From Sporosarcina psychrophila (GTDB lineage Bacteria; Bacillota; Bacilli; Bacillales_A; Planococcaceae): DNA of 57,109 nucleotides. Shown here one piece after another: positions 34,590 to 43,316 of the stretch (the first letter of the stretch is position 1; each line of letters opens with the position of its first letter). The notes below the pieces were generated by a model. It did not search any database. It worked only from the letters and a program-made list of their open reading frames with translations, and was not told the DNA's origin. Position numbers and translations under genes: made by a program. The DNA lies in contig DYWT01000060.1 in the NCBI GenBank assembly GCA_020742515.1, positions 1-57,109 of the forward strand, given 5' to 3'.

Positions 34590-35951
34590 ATGGATAAAAT
34601 ACTGATTGCGAATCGTGGGGAAATCGCTCTTAGAATCATAAAGACTTGTAAACGTCTAGGTATTGCCACTGTCGCTGTCTATTCTGAAGCAGACGCGGAC
34701 ATGCCGTTCGTGAAAGAAGCGGACGAGGCGTTCTTGCTAGGACCTGCACAAGTTCAACAATCCTATTTAAAAGCGGATGATATAATCGAAATTGCGGTTC
34801 GTGCGGGAGTAGATGGCATTCATCCGGGGTACGGGCTTCTTTCTGAAAATGCAGAATTTGTACGTAAAGTACAAGCTGCGGGAATCCAATTCATTGGGCC
34901 TGATGCAGATACAATTGATAAGATGGGTGACAAAATCGGTTCACGTGTAACGATGAAAGCGGCAGGGGTGCCGGTCGTACCTGGAACTGATGAAGGAATT
35001 ACTTCTTTGGAAGATGCCGTGCGTGCAGCAGTTGAGATCGGTTATCCGATCATGCTGAAAGCGAGTGCTGGCGGCGGTGGGATCGGTATGATTCGTTGTG
35101 AAGATGAGCAAGCGCTCAGTCAACAATTCCAATCCGTAAAGAATCGAGCGAAAGCATATTTTGGGGATGATGTTGTTTTCCTTGAAAAATTCATAACGAA
35201 TGCCCGTCATATCGAGGTGCAGATTTTCGGAGACAACTTCGGAAATGTTGTCCATTTGTTTGAACGTAATTGTTCGGTACAACGACGTAACCAAAAAGTG
35301 ATTGAGGAATCACCTTCACCACACTTGCCGGAAGAAGCGCGCCATCGTCTTTATAAAGCGGCAGTCGATGCAGCAAAAGCGGTTTCTTATAAAAATGCGG
35401 GAACGGTCGAATTTATTGTCGATGAAAATAATGAACACTACTTTTTGGAAATGAATACTAGACTTCAAGTTGAACATCCGGTGACTGAAGAAGTGACTGG
35501 GTTTGACCTTGTAGAATGGCAGCTTGAAGTTGCAAACGGCAATAAGCTTCCTGTGATTGATCAAGCGGCTATTAAATCGACAGGCCATGCAATCGAGTTC
35601 CGTATTTACGCGGAAGATCCAGTCAAATTCATGCCTTCACCGGGTGCGATACAGAAACTTGATTGGGGAGATACAACGGGAATCCGTATTGACTCAGGAT
35701 ATGTTGAAGGTGGAAAAGTGACGCCTTTCTATGATCCGCTGATTTCAAAAGTAATCGTCCACGCACCAACTCGGGAAGAAGCGATTAAAAAATCGCAAGA
35801 CTTCCTGTCAAAAGTGAAAATTGAAGGGTTGAAAACGAATATACCGCTATTCAATACTTTCTTGAAATCTGAGGAATTCATTGCAGGTAACTATTCGACA
35901 GCGGTTTTATCCACATGGAGCGCTAAACAAAAGGGGGAAACAATAAAATGA
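34590..35951 (+). CDS. Biotin carboxylase subunit of an acyl-CoA carboxylase
   Basis: Carboxylates biotin with bicarbonate and ATP. The 453-residue ATP-grasp protein opens KILIANRGEIALRIIKTCKRLGI, has the glycine-rich loop KASAGGGGIGM and the catalytic FLEMNTRLQVEHPVTEEVTG. It is AccC/YngH-like. It overlaps the carrier gene by ATGA, then repeats separate the carboxyltransferase gene. Because its partners are a 71-residue carrier and a single fused carboxyltransferase, this is probably not the housekeeping acetyl-CoA carboxylase but a methylcrotonyl- or propionyl-type enzyme. Confidence 0.93.
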   Translation: MDKILIANRGEIALRIIKTCKRLGIATVAVYSEADADMPFVKEADEAFLLGPAQVQQSYLKADDIIEIAVRAGVDGIHPGYGLLSENAEFVRKVQAAGIQFIGPDADTIDKMGDKIGSRVTMKAAGVPVVPGTDEGITSLEDAVRAAVEIGYPIMLKASAGGGGIGMIRCEDEQALSQQFQSVKNRAKAYFGDDVVFLEKFITNARHIEVQIFGDNFGNVVHLFERNCSVQRRNQKVIEESPSPHLPEEARHRLYKAAVDAAKAVSYKNAGTVEFIVDENNEHYFLEMNTRLQVEHPVTEEVTGFDLVEWQLEVANGNKLPVIDQAAIKSTGHAIEFRIYAEDPVKFMPSPGAIQKLDWGDTTGIRIDSGYVEGGKVTPFYDPLISKVIVHAPTREEAIKKSQDFLSKVKIEGLKTNIPLFNTFLKSEEFIAGNYSTAVLSTWSAKQKGETIK

Positions 35952-36163
35952 CAGCATTAAAATCAACGATGGCAGGTACAGTATTTACAGTGAACGCAGC
36001 GGTAGGGGAAGAAGTAACGGCGGGACAAGTTATCATCGTACTCGAATCGATGAAGATGGAAATCCCGATTGAAGCGGAAACGGCTGGTAAAGTAACAGCT
36101 ATCAATGTACAAGTCGGCGATTTCGTTAACGAAGAAGACGTTCTAGCTACAATCGAAGCATAG
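35948..36163 (+). CDS. Biotin carboxyl carrier protein, minimal (YngHB-like)
   Basis: A 71-residue biotinyl domain with Lys36 in ESMKMEIPIE as the biotin site. It lacks the Pro/Ala-rich N-terminal part of AccB and matches the size of B. subtilis YngHB. It overlaps the biotin carboxylase gene by four bases (ATGA), ensuring paired synthesis. Its stop codon is also the first base of a hairpin repeat. Confidence 0.93.
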   Translation: MTALKSTMAGTVFTVNAAVGEEVTAGQVIIVLESMKMEIPIEAETAGKVTAINVQVGDFVNEEDVLATIEA

Positions 36164-36281
36164 AAAAGCGGATGCGGCCTGCTTAGATGCGACAGGCATA
36201 AGACGGACCGGCGAAGCGGAGTTTTTTGCCGCGTAGCTGGGCTGGCTTATGACCCGAGCATCTGGCCGCTGGAGCTAGACA
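36163..36281 (+). repeat. Modular hairpin repeat, copy d
   Basis: It starts at the last base of the carrier-gene stop codon and ends GGCCGCTGGAGCTAGACA. It is very close to copy c over GATGCGACAGGCATAAGACGG and CTTATGACCCGAGCATCTGG; the outer stem is again GCGGCC/GGCCGC. Confidence 0.85.
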
Positions 36282-36283
36282 TA

Positions 36284-36488
36284 GAAAAGCGGAGGCGGCC
36301 TGCTTAGATGCGACAGGCGTAAGACGATAAAAGGAAGGCAACCTAAGTTCGCCGCGTCCTGCGGCAACGGTTGCATGTCCTGCATCCTGCAGGTACGAAG
36401 CGGTGTTCTTTGCCCGGGAAGGATGCAGTTCAATCCTTCCTAGCTGGGCTGGCTAATGACCCGAGCATTTGGCCGCTGGAGCTAGACA
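36284..36488 (+). repeat. Modular hairpin repeat, copy e, with two inner modules
   Basis: It has the same ends as copy d, but the centre holds an extra block with small hairpins CCGC-GTCCT-GCGG and CCTGCA-TCC-TGCAGG (about 36334-36392). The GGAAGGAT / ATCCTTCC module follows at 36417-36440. Confidence 0.85.
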
Positions 36489-36490
36489 TA

Positions 36491-36674
36491 GAAAAGCGGA
36501 GGCGCCTTGGTAGACCCGAAAAGCGCTGGAAGGCCTAAAGATAAAGGCGCTTTTTGTCTTTAACTTAAGGACTGAAGCAACAAAGGAAGGCAGCTTAGGA
36601 TCGCGACATCCTGTCGCAACAGCTGCATGACCCACGTCCTGTGGGCCCAGGGGCTAGCCGCTGGAGCTAGACAT
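36491..36674 (+). repeat. Modular hairpin repeat, copy f
   Basis: It starts GAAAAGCGGAGGCGCC and ends GCCGCTGGAGCTAGACA. The centre has an AAAGGCGCTTTTTGTCTTT block shared with copy g, and small hairpins GCGACA-TCC-TGTCGC and CCCAC-GTCCT-GTGGG that parallel those of copy e with different stems. It ends 42 bp before the carboxyltransferase start. Confidence 0.8.
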
Positions 36675-36716
36675 TAAGGGAATGCGGGAAAATGGTTGAC
36701 GAAAGGGGTTCAATAA

Positions 36717-38267
36717 ATGACTAAAGCGACAGAACAGACAGCTTACGATGAAAAACTTGAAGCGAAACTGCAGGGGATTTTTGCAGGAGGTCATCCCAAA
36801 TACCATGAGAAGTTAAAAGAACAGAACAAAATTTTTGTCCGTGATCGACTGGAACTTCTTTTTGATGATGGCGAGTATACAGAAGACGGCAGGTTTGCCA
36901 ACTGTGAAGCGGGGGATTTACCAGCGGATGGTGTCGTTACGGCCATGGGAAAAGTAAACGGTCAGACAGTCTGCGTAATGGCGAACGATTCAACAGTGAA
37001 GGCAGGGTCATGGGGAGCCCGTACAGTTGAGAAAATTATTCGCATCCAGGAAATTGCAGAGAAGAATCGTGTACCAATGCTATATCTCGTTGATTCAGCG
37101 GGAGCTCGTATTACAGATCAGCTTGACATGTTCCCGAACCGTCGCGGCGCAGGAAAGATATTCCACAACCAAGTGAGATTATCGGGTTTCATCCCGCAAA
37201 TTTGTATTCTATTCGGTCCTTCAGCTGCAGGTGGTGCGTACATACCCGCATTTTGCGATATCGTTATTATGGTGGACGGAAATGCATCGATGTATCTAGG
37301 TTCACCGCGTATGGCCGAAAAAGTAATCGGTGAAAAAGTAACATTGGAAGAAATGGGCGGAGCCCGCATGCACTGTTCAGTTAGTGGGTGCGGCGACGTG
37401 CTTGCGATGAATGAAGAGGAAGCGATTGCAGAAGCGCGCCGTTATCTATCGTTTTTCCCTGCGAATTTCACAGAAAAACCGGCTTTAAAAGAATCGGTGG
37501 AGGCGAAAGCAGGCCGGACGCTTGAAGCAATCATTCCGGAAAACCAAAACGCGCCATTTGATATGTACGAAGCGATTGATGCATTGATTGATGAAGGTAG
37601 TTTCTTCGATGTCAAGAAACTATTTGCTGGCGAAATTATTACAGGTTTAGCTAGAATTGAAGGGCAGCCGGTTGGTATCATTGCCAATCAGCCGAAAGTA
37701 AAAGGCGGAGTCTTGTTCGTGGATTCGGCTGATAAAGCAACAAAGTTCATTAATCTATGTGATGCATTTTCGATTCCACTCTTGTTCCTTGCTGACGTTC
37801 CCGGCTTTATGATTGGGACGAAAGTTGAGCGGGCGGGAATCATTCGCCATGGAGCGAAACTAATCATGGCAATGAGCTCGGCTACTGTGCCAAAAATCTC
37901 AGTTATTGTCCGCAAAGCCTATGGAGCTGGTCTTTATGCGATGGCAGGTCCAGCCTTCGAGCCGGATGTCTGTATTGCGCTGCCGACTGCTCAAATTGCA
38001 GTTATGGGACCTGAAGCGGCGGTAAATGCAGTCTATTCGAATAAAATCGAAGCGATTGAAGATCCAAAAGAGCGGATTGCATTCGTTCAGGAAAAACACA
38101 AGGAATACAAGGAAGAAATTGATATTTACAAGATGGCATCTGAATTGATCATCGATGAAATCGTAGCCCCATCAAGCTTAAGAAAAGTGCTTGCGGACAG
38201 ATATCGTTTCTACAGTACAAAAGATGTTCCGCAGCCACCAAGAAAACATCCTGTCTATCCTGTATAA
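36717..38267 (+). CDS. Acyl-CoA carboxylase carboxyltransferase subunit (YngE-like)
   Basis: Moves the carboxyl group from carboxybiotin to an acyl-CoA. The 516-residue protein is a fused N- and C-type carboxyltransferase: YLVDSAGARITDQLDMFPNRRGAGKIFHNQV and GPSAAGGAYIPAFCD in the first half, then LADVPGFMIGTKVERAGIIRHGAKLI and RKAYGAGLYAMAGPAFEPD. The long form with QPPRKHPVYPV at the end resembles methylcrotonyl-CoA carboxylase beta or propionyl-CoA carboxylase beta. AAAGGGG precedes the ATG. It is probably co-transcribed with the carrier through three hairpin repeats. The repeats could reduce its expression relative to the upstream genes. Confidence 0.92.
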   Translation: MTKATEQTAYDEKLEAKLQGIFAGGHPKYHEKLKEQNKIFVRDRLELLFDDGEYTEDGRFANCEAGDLPADGVVTAMGKVNGQTVCVMANDSTVKAGSWGARTVEKIIRIQEIAEKNRVPMLYLVDSAGARITDQLDMFPNRRGAGKIFHNQVRLSGFIPQICILFGPSAAGGAYIPAFCDIVIMVDGNASMYLGSPRMAEKVIGEKVTLEEMGGARMHCSVSGCGDVLAMNEEEAIAEARRYLSFFPANFTEKPALKESVEAKAGRTLEAIIPENQNAPFDMYEAIDALIDEGSFFDVKKLFAGEIITGLARIEGQPVGIIANQPKVKGGVLFVDSADKATKFINLCDAFSIPLLFLADVPGFMIGTKVERAGIIRHGAKLIMAMSSATVPKISVIVRKAYGAGLYAMAGPAFEPDVCIALPTAQIAVMGPEAAVNAVYSNKIEAIEDPKERIAFVQEKHKEYKEEIDIYKMASELIIDEIVAPSSLRKVLADRYRFYSTKDVPQPPRKHPVYPV

Positions 38268-38280
38268 TCAATGTAAGAGT

Positions 38281-38311
38281 AAAAAAGGTCCACCGTTGAG
38301 GTGGGCCTTTT
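38281..38311 (+). terminator. Terminator after the carboxyltransferase gene
   Basis: AAAAGGTCCACC pairs with GGTGGGCCTTTT (one G-T pair) around a five-base loop. Confidence 0.85.
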
Positions 38312-38582
38312 CAATTGAAGATACAAAAATATGGATAATCCCCGAAAAGCTCAATTCTAGCGTGAAATAGCGTGAATTACACACGAAGTGAAGTATAGAA
38401 TAGGGCAATATAAACTCGACATGAATGGAGCCTCTATGTTGTATCTTTGATTTCGTTACTAGTAGTCTATATTGTGCTGGGACATGCAATTTAAACTATT
38501 CGAGTTTAAACTATCGTATAATTTTTCTCACATTGAAAATTACTCAGGCGCTTGCGTCTTTCTCAGAAAGGAGAGTGAATGT
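38312..38582. other. Gene-free region before the ketopantoate-reductase-like gene
   Basis: It contains a direct repeat TTTAAACTATTCG / TTTAAACTATCG (38490-38515) followed by TATAAT at 38517, a possible -10 with no good -35. An AAAGGAGAG site serves the next gene. Nothing else is recognised. Confidence 0.4.
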
Positions 38583-39485
38583 ATGGAGGTAATCATTGCC
38601 GGAGCAGGTTCAATTGGACTGCTGCTCGGATCGTACTTGTCTGAAGCTGGTATGGACGTTACATTTTACGTAAGAAGGGAAGAGCAGGCTGAACTTATTC
38701 GAGTAGAGGGGATTCAGCGCACTAACCAAGACAATACAGAAGACATGTTCCGCGTAGACGCAACGACCGATATCCGAAATCTTTCGACTACGGCGCTTTG
38801 GATTGTTGCGGTCAAATATGCAGGTCTCCGTGATCTCCTTTCGGAAATGCAGGAAGCCCATATAACTAATCCTGTTCTGTTCATTCAGAATGGGATTGGA
38901 CATGTAGAACTTTTGGAAAGTAACGAATTTCCGAATGTTGCATTCGCCACCGTCGAGCATGGAGCCCGGCGGATAGATGACCGTTCCGTAGCGCATAATG
39001 GAATCGGCATGTTAACAATCGCAACTGCTTATGGTGAAGACAGCGCATTCAACTTAATGGGACTGGCACATTCGGACAGATTTCCGGTAAGACGTCATAG
39101 TGATGCAGAACAGATTCTTATGCGCAAAGTACTCATCAACTGTATGATCAATCCGCTGACCGCTATCCTTGAAGTGAAAAACGGAGAATTGCTCACAAAT
39201 GATTATTGTCTTACGCTTTTCAAGGCGCTCTATAAAGAATTGCTCGACACATTTCCAGAGATGCAGTCGTTTCTCTCGTACGAAGACGTAGCGGATGTCT
39301 GCAGAAAAACTGCACGGAACAGCTCGTCAATGCTAGTGGATCGTTTAGCTGGCCGACCGATGGAAATCGAGACGATAGTCACTGCTGTTATCCGAAAAGC
39401 AAATCGGCACAACAAGTCGTTGCCGCTTCTTTCAACATTTGAACAAATGCTGTATGCCATTGAGAGGAAAGGGGAAAGACTATGA
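38583..39485 (+). CDS. 2-dehydropantoate 2-reductase family protein
   Basis: NADPH-dependent reduction of ketopantoate to pantoate is the usual reaction. The 300-residue protein begins with the nucleotide motif GAGSIG (7-12), has IVAVKYAGL with the conserved Lys, FIQNGIGH and a C-terminal SSMLVDRLAGRPMEIETI, which is the ApbA_C ending. It takes the place of B. subtilis ylbQ. ATG 38583 follows AAAGGAGAG. The stop overlaps the DUF3397 start by four bases. Confidence 0.85.
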   Translation: MEVIIAGAGSIGLLLGSYLSEAGMDVTFYVRREEQAELIRVEGIQRTNQDNTEDMFRVDATTDIRNLSTTALWIVAVKYAGLRDLLSEMQEAHITNPVLFIQNGIGHVELLESNEFPNVAFATVEHGARRIDDRSVAHNGIGMLTIATAYGEDSAFNLMGLAHSDRFPVRRHSDAEQILMRKVLINCMINPLTAILEVKNGELLTNDYCLTLFKALYKELLDTFPEMQSFLSYEDVADVCRKTARNSSSMLVDRLAGRPMEIETIVTAVIRKANRHNKSLPLLSTFEQMLYAIERKGERL

Positions 39486-39871
39486 ATGGAATGATCTCTG
39501 CATTTTTAGGAGCAATCATTTTGTTTCCGTTCATAGTCACGATTGTGTTCCTGATTGTTATGCGAAAGCTAGGCAAAGCTCCGGCATCTGTCATTGGACT
39601 TGCAGCTGATATTACGACGCCATTTATGTTTCTTGCGGTTTACATCGTATCCGATACGCTCTTCAGAAATGAGATCTGGGTTTACATAGTGGGAATTGCA
39701 CTCATCATTGCGATTGTCTATGCCTTCATTGAGCGGAGCAAAGTGAAGGAATTTAGGATTGGTCGGCTTTTGCGAAAAACATGGCGATTTTACTTCCTTG
39801 TCTTATTCGCCGCCTATGTTATTCTTTTGATCGCTGGAGCGGTAATGAAAGTCGTTGAATATGTAACATGA
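39482..39871 (+). CDS. DUF3397 membrane protein
   Basis: The 129-residue protein has four hydrophobic segments (about 5-27, 40-58, 65-82, 100-122). LGKAPASVIGLAADITTPFMFLAVYIVSD fits DUF3397, a Bacillales family of unknown function that often precedes bshC. It begins inside the stop of the reductase gene (ATGA). Confidence 0.8.
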   Translation: MNGMISAFLGAIILFPFIVTIVFLIVMRKLGKAPASVIGLAADITTPFMFLAVYIVSDTLFRNEIWVYIVGIALIIAIVYAFIERSKVKEFRIGRLLRKTWRFYFLVLFAAYVILLIAGAVMKVVEYVT

Positions 39872-39966
39872 ATTCTGGTGTTTATTGCATAAGCGTATGT
39901 TTTTCAATCCAGTAGTATGAAATGTTATACTCTGTTCATACAGATAGTGACAAAGGGGCATGAATA

Positions 39967-41583
39967 ATGGAATTGGAAGCAAACGCATTACAAGAAAAAA
40001 ATAAAGTGATGCAATCGTATACGAGCGATAAAGAATTTTTACATACTTTTTTTGATTATGAAAATGAGGAAAGTTCCTATTCCGAAAGGCTGGAAGAACT
40101 TGCAGGCCGCACGTTTGAAAGACGTCAGCTGGCGGAAACAATCCGTTCGTTTATGGAACCTTTTGGAATATCGGCAAGCGCATATAAGCACATAGATGAA
40201 CTTGCAGAAAATGCAGTTGCCGTAATCGGAGGCCAGCAGGCAGGAATTTTAACGGGTCCCTTATACTCCGTTCACAAAGCAATCACGGTTATCCTGCTTG
40301 CGAAAAAACAAAGAGAGAAGCTTGGCATACCTGTCGTCCCGGTCTTTTGGGTTGCGGGTGAAGATCATGATTTGAATGAAATTAATCACGTCTACACGGA
40401 AATGGAAGGCCGTGCAACGAAACATCAATACCGTGAGAATTTTGTATTAAAGCTGATGGCATCGGAAGCTGAGTACGACAAACAATTGATGGCATCGTTA
40501 GTCAAAGACATTTTCGGCAAGTTTGGTGAGACTGCATATACGAAAGACTTGTTGGACGAAGTTCTTGATGCAATAGAACAGGAAGAAACATTCACACAAT
40601 TTTTCGTCAGGCTTATGAACGGGCTTTTCAAAGAGGAAGGTCTTTTGTTCATCGATTCGGCATCCCGACAGTTGAGAGTGCTCGAAAAGTCTTATTTCGC
40701 CCTTCTAATCGAAGAATCTGCTCAGCTTGCTGAAGAAATTTCAAACAAGGAAGAACTGTTCGCAGAAAAAGGGTTCGGTTCTCCGCTTGGCGCTGAAAGC
40801 GATGCGGCAAACCTTTTCTATATCCACGACACGGGTCGAGTTCTTCTTTCAAGAAAAGATGGCTATTTCGTGAATGACAGTTCTGGACTGCGATTTTCAA
40901 AAGCTGATATGCTCAGAATTGCTGAAGAGGAACCTTGGCTGTTAAGCAATAATGTCGCGACGAGACCGCTGATGCAAGATATGGTTTTCCCAGTACTTGC
41001 CTTCGTTGGCGGGCCTGGAGAAATTGCTTATTGGGCAGTCCTGAAAGAAGCGTTCCATCATCTGGATATGAAAATGCCAATTATTGTACCGCGGATGTCT
41101 ATGACACTTGTGACGCCGCAGGTAAAGCATGCGTTGGACGAAAAATCCTTGACGGTCGATGATGTCATGTCAGGAGCAGTATTTACTGCGCGGGAGCAAT
41201 TCGTCAGTGGGTTGCAAGATGAACGTTTTGATTCAGTTTTGGATGAAACGGAAAAGATTTTGGGGCAGCAGTACGAAAAAATTGCTGAATATGCAGATCA
41301 GCAAGGACCTATGATGCAAGAACTGCTCGAAAAAAATCTTCTTTTCCACACAAAACAATTGAATTATCTTAAAGGTAAAGCGGAAGAAGCGGTTTTGCTG
41401 AAGCATGACGCTGCACTTCGCACATTTGCCATACTGGAAGGGGAACTGTTCCCTGAAGGTGTATTGCAAGAAAGACTTTACACACCGTATACCTATTTGA
41501 ATAGTTATGGGCCAACCCTTATCCAAGATCTTCTTAAATTACCGTTGGAAATGGACGGGACCCACAAAATCATCTATTTATAA
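39967..41583 (+). CDS. bshC: Bacillithiol biosynthesis cysteine-adding enzyme BshC
   Basis: Adds cysteine to glucosaminyl-malate in the last step of bacillithiol synthesis. The 538-residue protein has IGGQQAGILTGPLYSVHKAITVI, VPVFWVAGEDHDLNEINHVY (a Rossmann-like core with His-Asp), FVGGPGEIAYWAVLKEAFHHL and a long C-terminal coiled coil (about 415-500). It was yllA in B. subtilis and lies upstream of mraZ as there. A ypdA-like bacillithiol disulfide reductase is present at 11810. Confidence 0.94.
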   Translation: MELEANALQEKNKVMQSYTSDKEFLHTFFDYENEESSYSERLEELAGRTFERRQLAETIRSFMEPFGISASAYKHIDELAENAVAVIGGQQAGILTGPLYSVHKAITVILLAKKQREKLGIPVVPVFWVAGEDHDLNEINHVYTEMEGRATKHQYRENFVLKLMASEAEYDKQLMASLVKDIFGKFGETAYTKDLLDEVLDAIEQEETFTQFFVRLMNGLFKEEGLLFIDSASRQLRVLEKSYFALLIEESAQLAEEISNKEELFAEKGFGSPLGAESDAANLFYIHDTGRVLLSRKDGYFVNDSSGLRFSKADMLRIAEEEPWLLSNNVATRPLMQDMVFPVLAFVGGPGEIAYWAVLKEAFHHLDMKMPIIVPRMSMTLVTPQVKHALDEKSLTVDDVMSGAVFTAREQFVSGLQDERFDSVLDETEKILGQQYEKIAEYADQQGPMMQELLEKNLLFHTKQLNYLKGKAEEAVLLKHDAALRTFAILEGELFPEGVLQERLYTPYTYLNSYGPTLIQDLLKLPLEMDGTHKIIYL

Positions 41584-41594
41584 TGGTTGAATAA

Positions 41595-41687
41595 GAAAAG
41601 CGCAGGAGGGCCTTAAGATAAAGACGTTCTTTGCCTTTAACTTAAAGACTGAAGCGACTCGAGGGGCTATGCGCTGGAGCCTAGACA
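41595..41687 (+). repeat. Modular hairpin repeat, copy g
   Basis: A short form from GAAAAGCGCAGGAGGGC to GCGCTGGAGCCTAGACA with the AAAGACG / CTTTGCCTTTAACTT centre seen in copy f. It lies between bshC and its terminator. Confidence 0.8.
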
Positions 41688-41723
41688 CTGCTCCAGGTTG
41701 AAAAACTTGACCCCATCTTTTTA

Positions 41724-41773
41724 GAAAGACACCCTTGCAAGCACAGTCGTGCAGCAAGGGTGTCTTTCTTTAT
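41724..41773 (+). terminator. Terminator between bshC and mraZ
   Basis: GAAAGACACCCTTGC pairs perfectly with GCAAGGGTGTCTTTC around a 15-base loop, followed by TTTA. Confidence 0.9.
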
Positions 41774-41804
41774 AGTCAGAAAAATCTCACTGAAACAAGT
41801 ACTA

Positions 41805-41835
41805 TTGACACATTTTCATATGAAATACATATAAA
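41805..41835 (+). promoter_or_regulatory. Promoter of the mraZ-led dcw cluster
   Basis: TTGACA (41805-41810) is followed by CATATA at 17 bases or TATAAA at 19 bases. It precedes the MraZ operator repeats and the mraZ start. Confidence 0.65.
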
Positions 41836-41848
41836 TGTTATGAAACTG

Positions 41849-41893
41849 GTGGAGGAATGTGGGGGGATGTGGTACATTTATTTCATATAGTGG
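41849..41893 (+). promoter_or_regulatory. MraZ operator repeats
   Basis: GTGG occurs at 41849, 41859 and 41869, exactly 10 bases apart, and again at 41890 where it doubles as part of the ribosome site. Direct GTGG/TGGG boxes at 10-bp steps upstream of mraZ are the known binding pattern of this repressor, so autoregulation is likely. Confidence 0.7.
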
Positions 41894-41903
41894 GGTGAAG
41901 AGT

Positions 41904-42335
41904 ATGTTCATGGGCGAATATCAACATACTGTCGATATAAAAGGTCGTCTGATTGTTCCTTCGAAATTTCGGGAACATTTGGGAGACGGTTTTGTTTTGA
42001 CTCGCGGCTTGGACAACTGTCTCTTCGGTTACCCGATGAATGAATGGAAACGTCTTGAAGAAAAGCTTAAGGCTTTACCTGTGACGAAAAAAGATGCCCG
42101 TGCATTTGCAAGATTCTTCTTTTCCGGAGCAACGGAGGTTGAATTGGACAAGCAAGGCCGCATCAATATTCCAGCATCATTGCTCCAATATGCAAAGGTT
42201 GAAAAAGATTGTGTCGTAATCGGAGTTTCAGGCCGAATTGAAATTTGGTCTAAAGCATTGTGGGATGTCTATTATGATGAATCTGAACAATCGTTCAATG
42301 AAATTGCTGAAAATATTATCGACTTTGATTTTTAA
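41904..42335 (+). CDS. mraZ: Transcriptional regulator MraZ
   Basis: A ring-forming DNA-binding protein with two AbrB-like motifs that represses its own cluster. The 143-residue protein has [23 protein letters not shown] and, in the second half, [25 protein letters not shown] 41904 follows GGGGTGAAG; codons upstream in frame lie in the operator and are not used. It leads the dcw genes with rsmH 32 bp downstream. Confidence 0.95.
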   Translation: MFMGEYQHTVDIKGRLIVPSKFREHLGDGFVLTRGLDNCLFGYPMNEWKRLEEKLKALPVTKKDARAFARFFFSGATEVELDKQGRINIPASLLQYAKVEKDCVVIGVSGRIEIWSKALWDVYYDESEQSFNEIAENIIDFDF

Positions 42336-42367
42336 GAACTAGAACTTATGGAAAGTGGGCGGTTTCA

Positions 42368-43300
42368 ATTTTTAACCATACAACTGTTTTGCTTCATGAA
42401 GCCGTCGAAGGTCTCAATATAAAAAGTGATGGCATATACGTTGACTGCACCCTGGGTGGAGCAGGCCACAGTATAGAAATAGCTAAGAAATTATCGTCAG
42501 AAGGCAGACTTATTTGCTTTGATCAAGACATGACGGCGATTGAAGTGGCAAAAGATCGATTGAAGGATTATCTCCCTCAAGTAACTTTTGTTCATTCAAA
42601 TTTTAGAAACCTGAAAACTGAACTAGAGAGCATAGGCATTTCAGCTGTTGATGGCATTCTTTATGACTTAGGTGTTTCATCCCCACAGCTTGACACACCA
42701 GAAAGAGGATTTAGCTATAATTTAGACGCCCCTCTTGATATGCGAATGGATACAAATGCTCCTTTAACAGCTTATGAAGTTGTTAACGACTGGCCATATG
42801 AAGATTTAGTACGTATCTTTTTCCGTTATGGTGAAGAAAAATTCTCGAAAAGGGTTGCACGCAAGGTTGAAGAGGCAAGACAGCAATCCCCAATACAGAC
42901 AACTTTCGAACTTGCTGAACTGATCAAGTCAAGTATCCCAGCGGCAACAAGACGAACAGGGGGACATCCTGCAAAAAGAGTGTTCCAGGCAGTTCGAATC
43001 GCTGTGAACGACGAACTTGGTGCAGCTGAGGATTCTTTAACAGATGCAATCACGCTGTTAAATCCTGGTGGCCGCATCAGTATTATTACGTTCCATTCAC
43101 TTGAAGATAGATTGTGTAAAACGATTTTTAAAGAAGCATCCTCTTTACCAGATCTGCCGCCGAACTTACCAGTGATACCGGAAGGCATGGAACCTATATT
43201 GAAACTGGTGACTAGGAAGCCAATTGTACCGAGTGAAAAAGAAGTGGAAGAGAATAAGCGAGCAAGATCCGCTAAGCTTAGAATTGCTGAAAAGAAATGA
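42368..43300 (+). CDS. rsmH: 16S rRNA (cytosine1402-N4)-methyltransferase, probable ATT start
   Basis: SAM-dependent enzyme that methylates C1402 of 16S rRNA (formerly mraW). [48 protein letters not shown] and TFHSLEDR are visible. Homologues begin MFxHTTVLLxEAV. Here the codons for [12 protein letters not shown] are preceded exactly by ATT (42368), with no ATG, GTG or TTG in this frame back to the stop at 42326. The only standard start, TTG 42389, would remove FNHTTVL and lacks a ribosome site. With ATT the length is 310, matching the family. Confidence 0.93.
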   Translation: MFNHTTVLLHEAVEGLNIKSDGIYVDCTLGGAGHSIEIAKKLSSEGRLICFDQDMTAIEVAKDRLKDYLPQVTFVHSNFRNLKTELESIGISAVDGILYDLGVSSPQLDTPERGFSYNLDAPLDMRMDTNAPLTAYEVVNDWPYEDLVRIFFRYGEEKFSKRVARKVEEARQQSPIQTTFELAELIKSSIPAATRRTGGHPAKRVFQAVRIAVNDELGAAEDSLTDAITLLNPGGRISIITFHSLEDRLCKTIFKEASSLPDLPPNLPVIPEGMEPILKLVTRKPIVPSEKEVEENKRARSAKLRIAEKK

Positions 43301-43316
43301 AAGGGGAAATTTGTGA

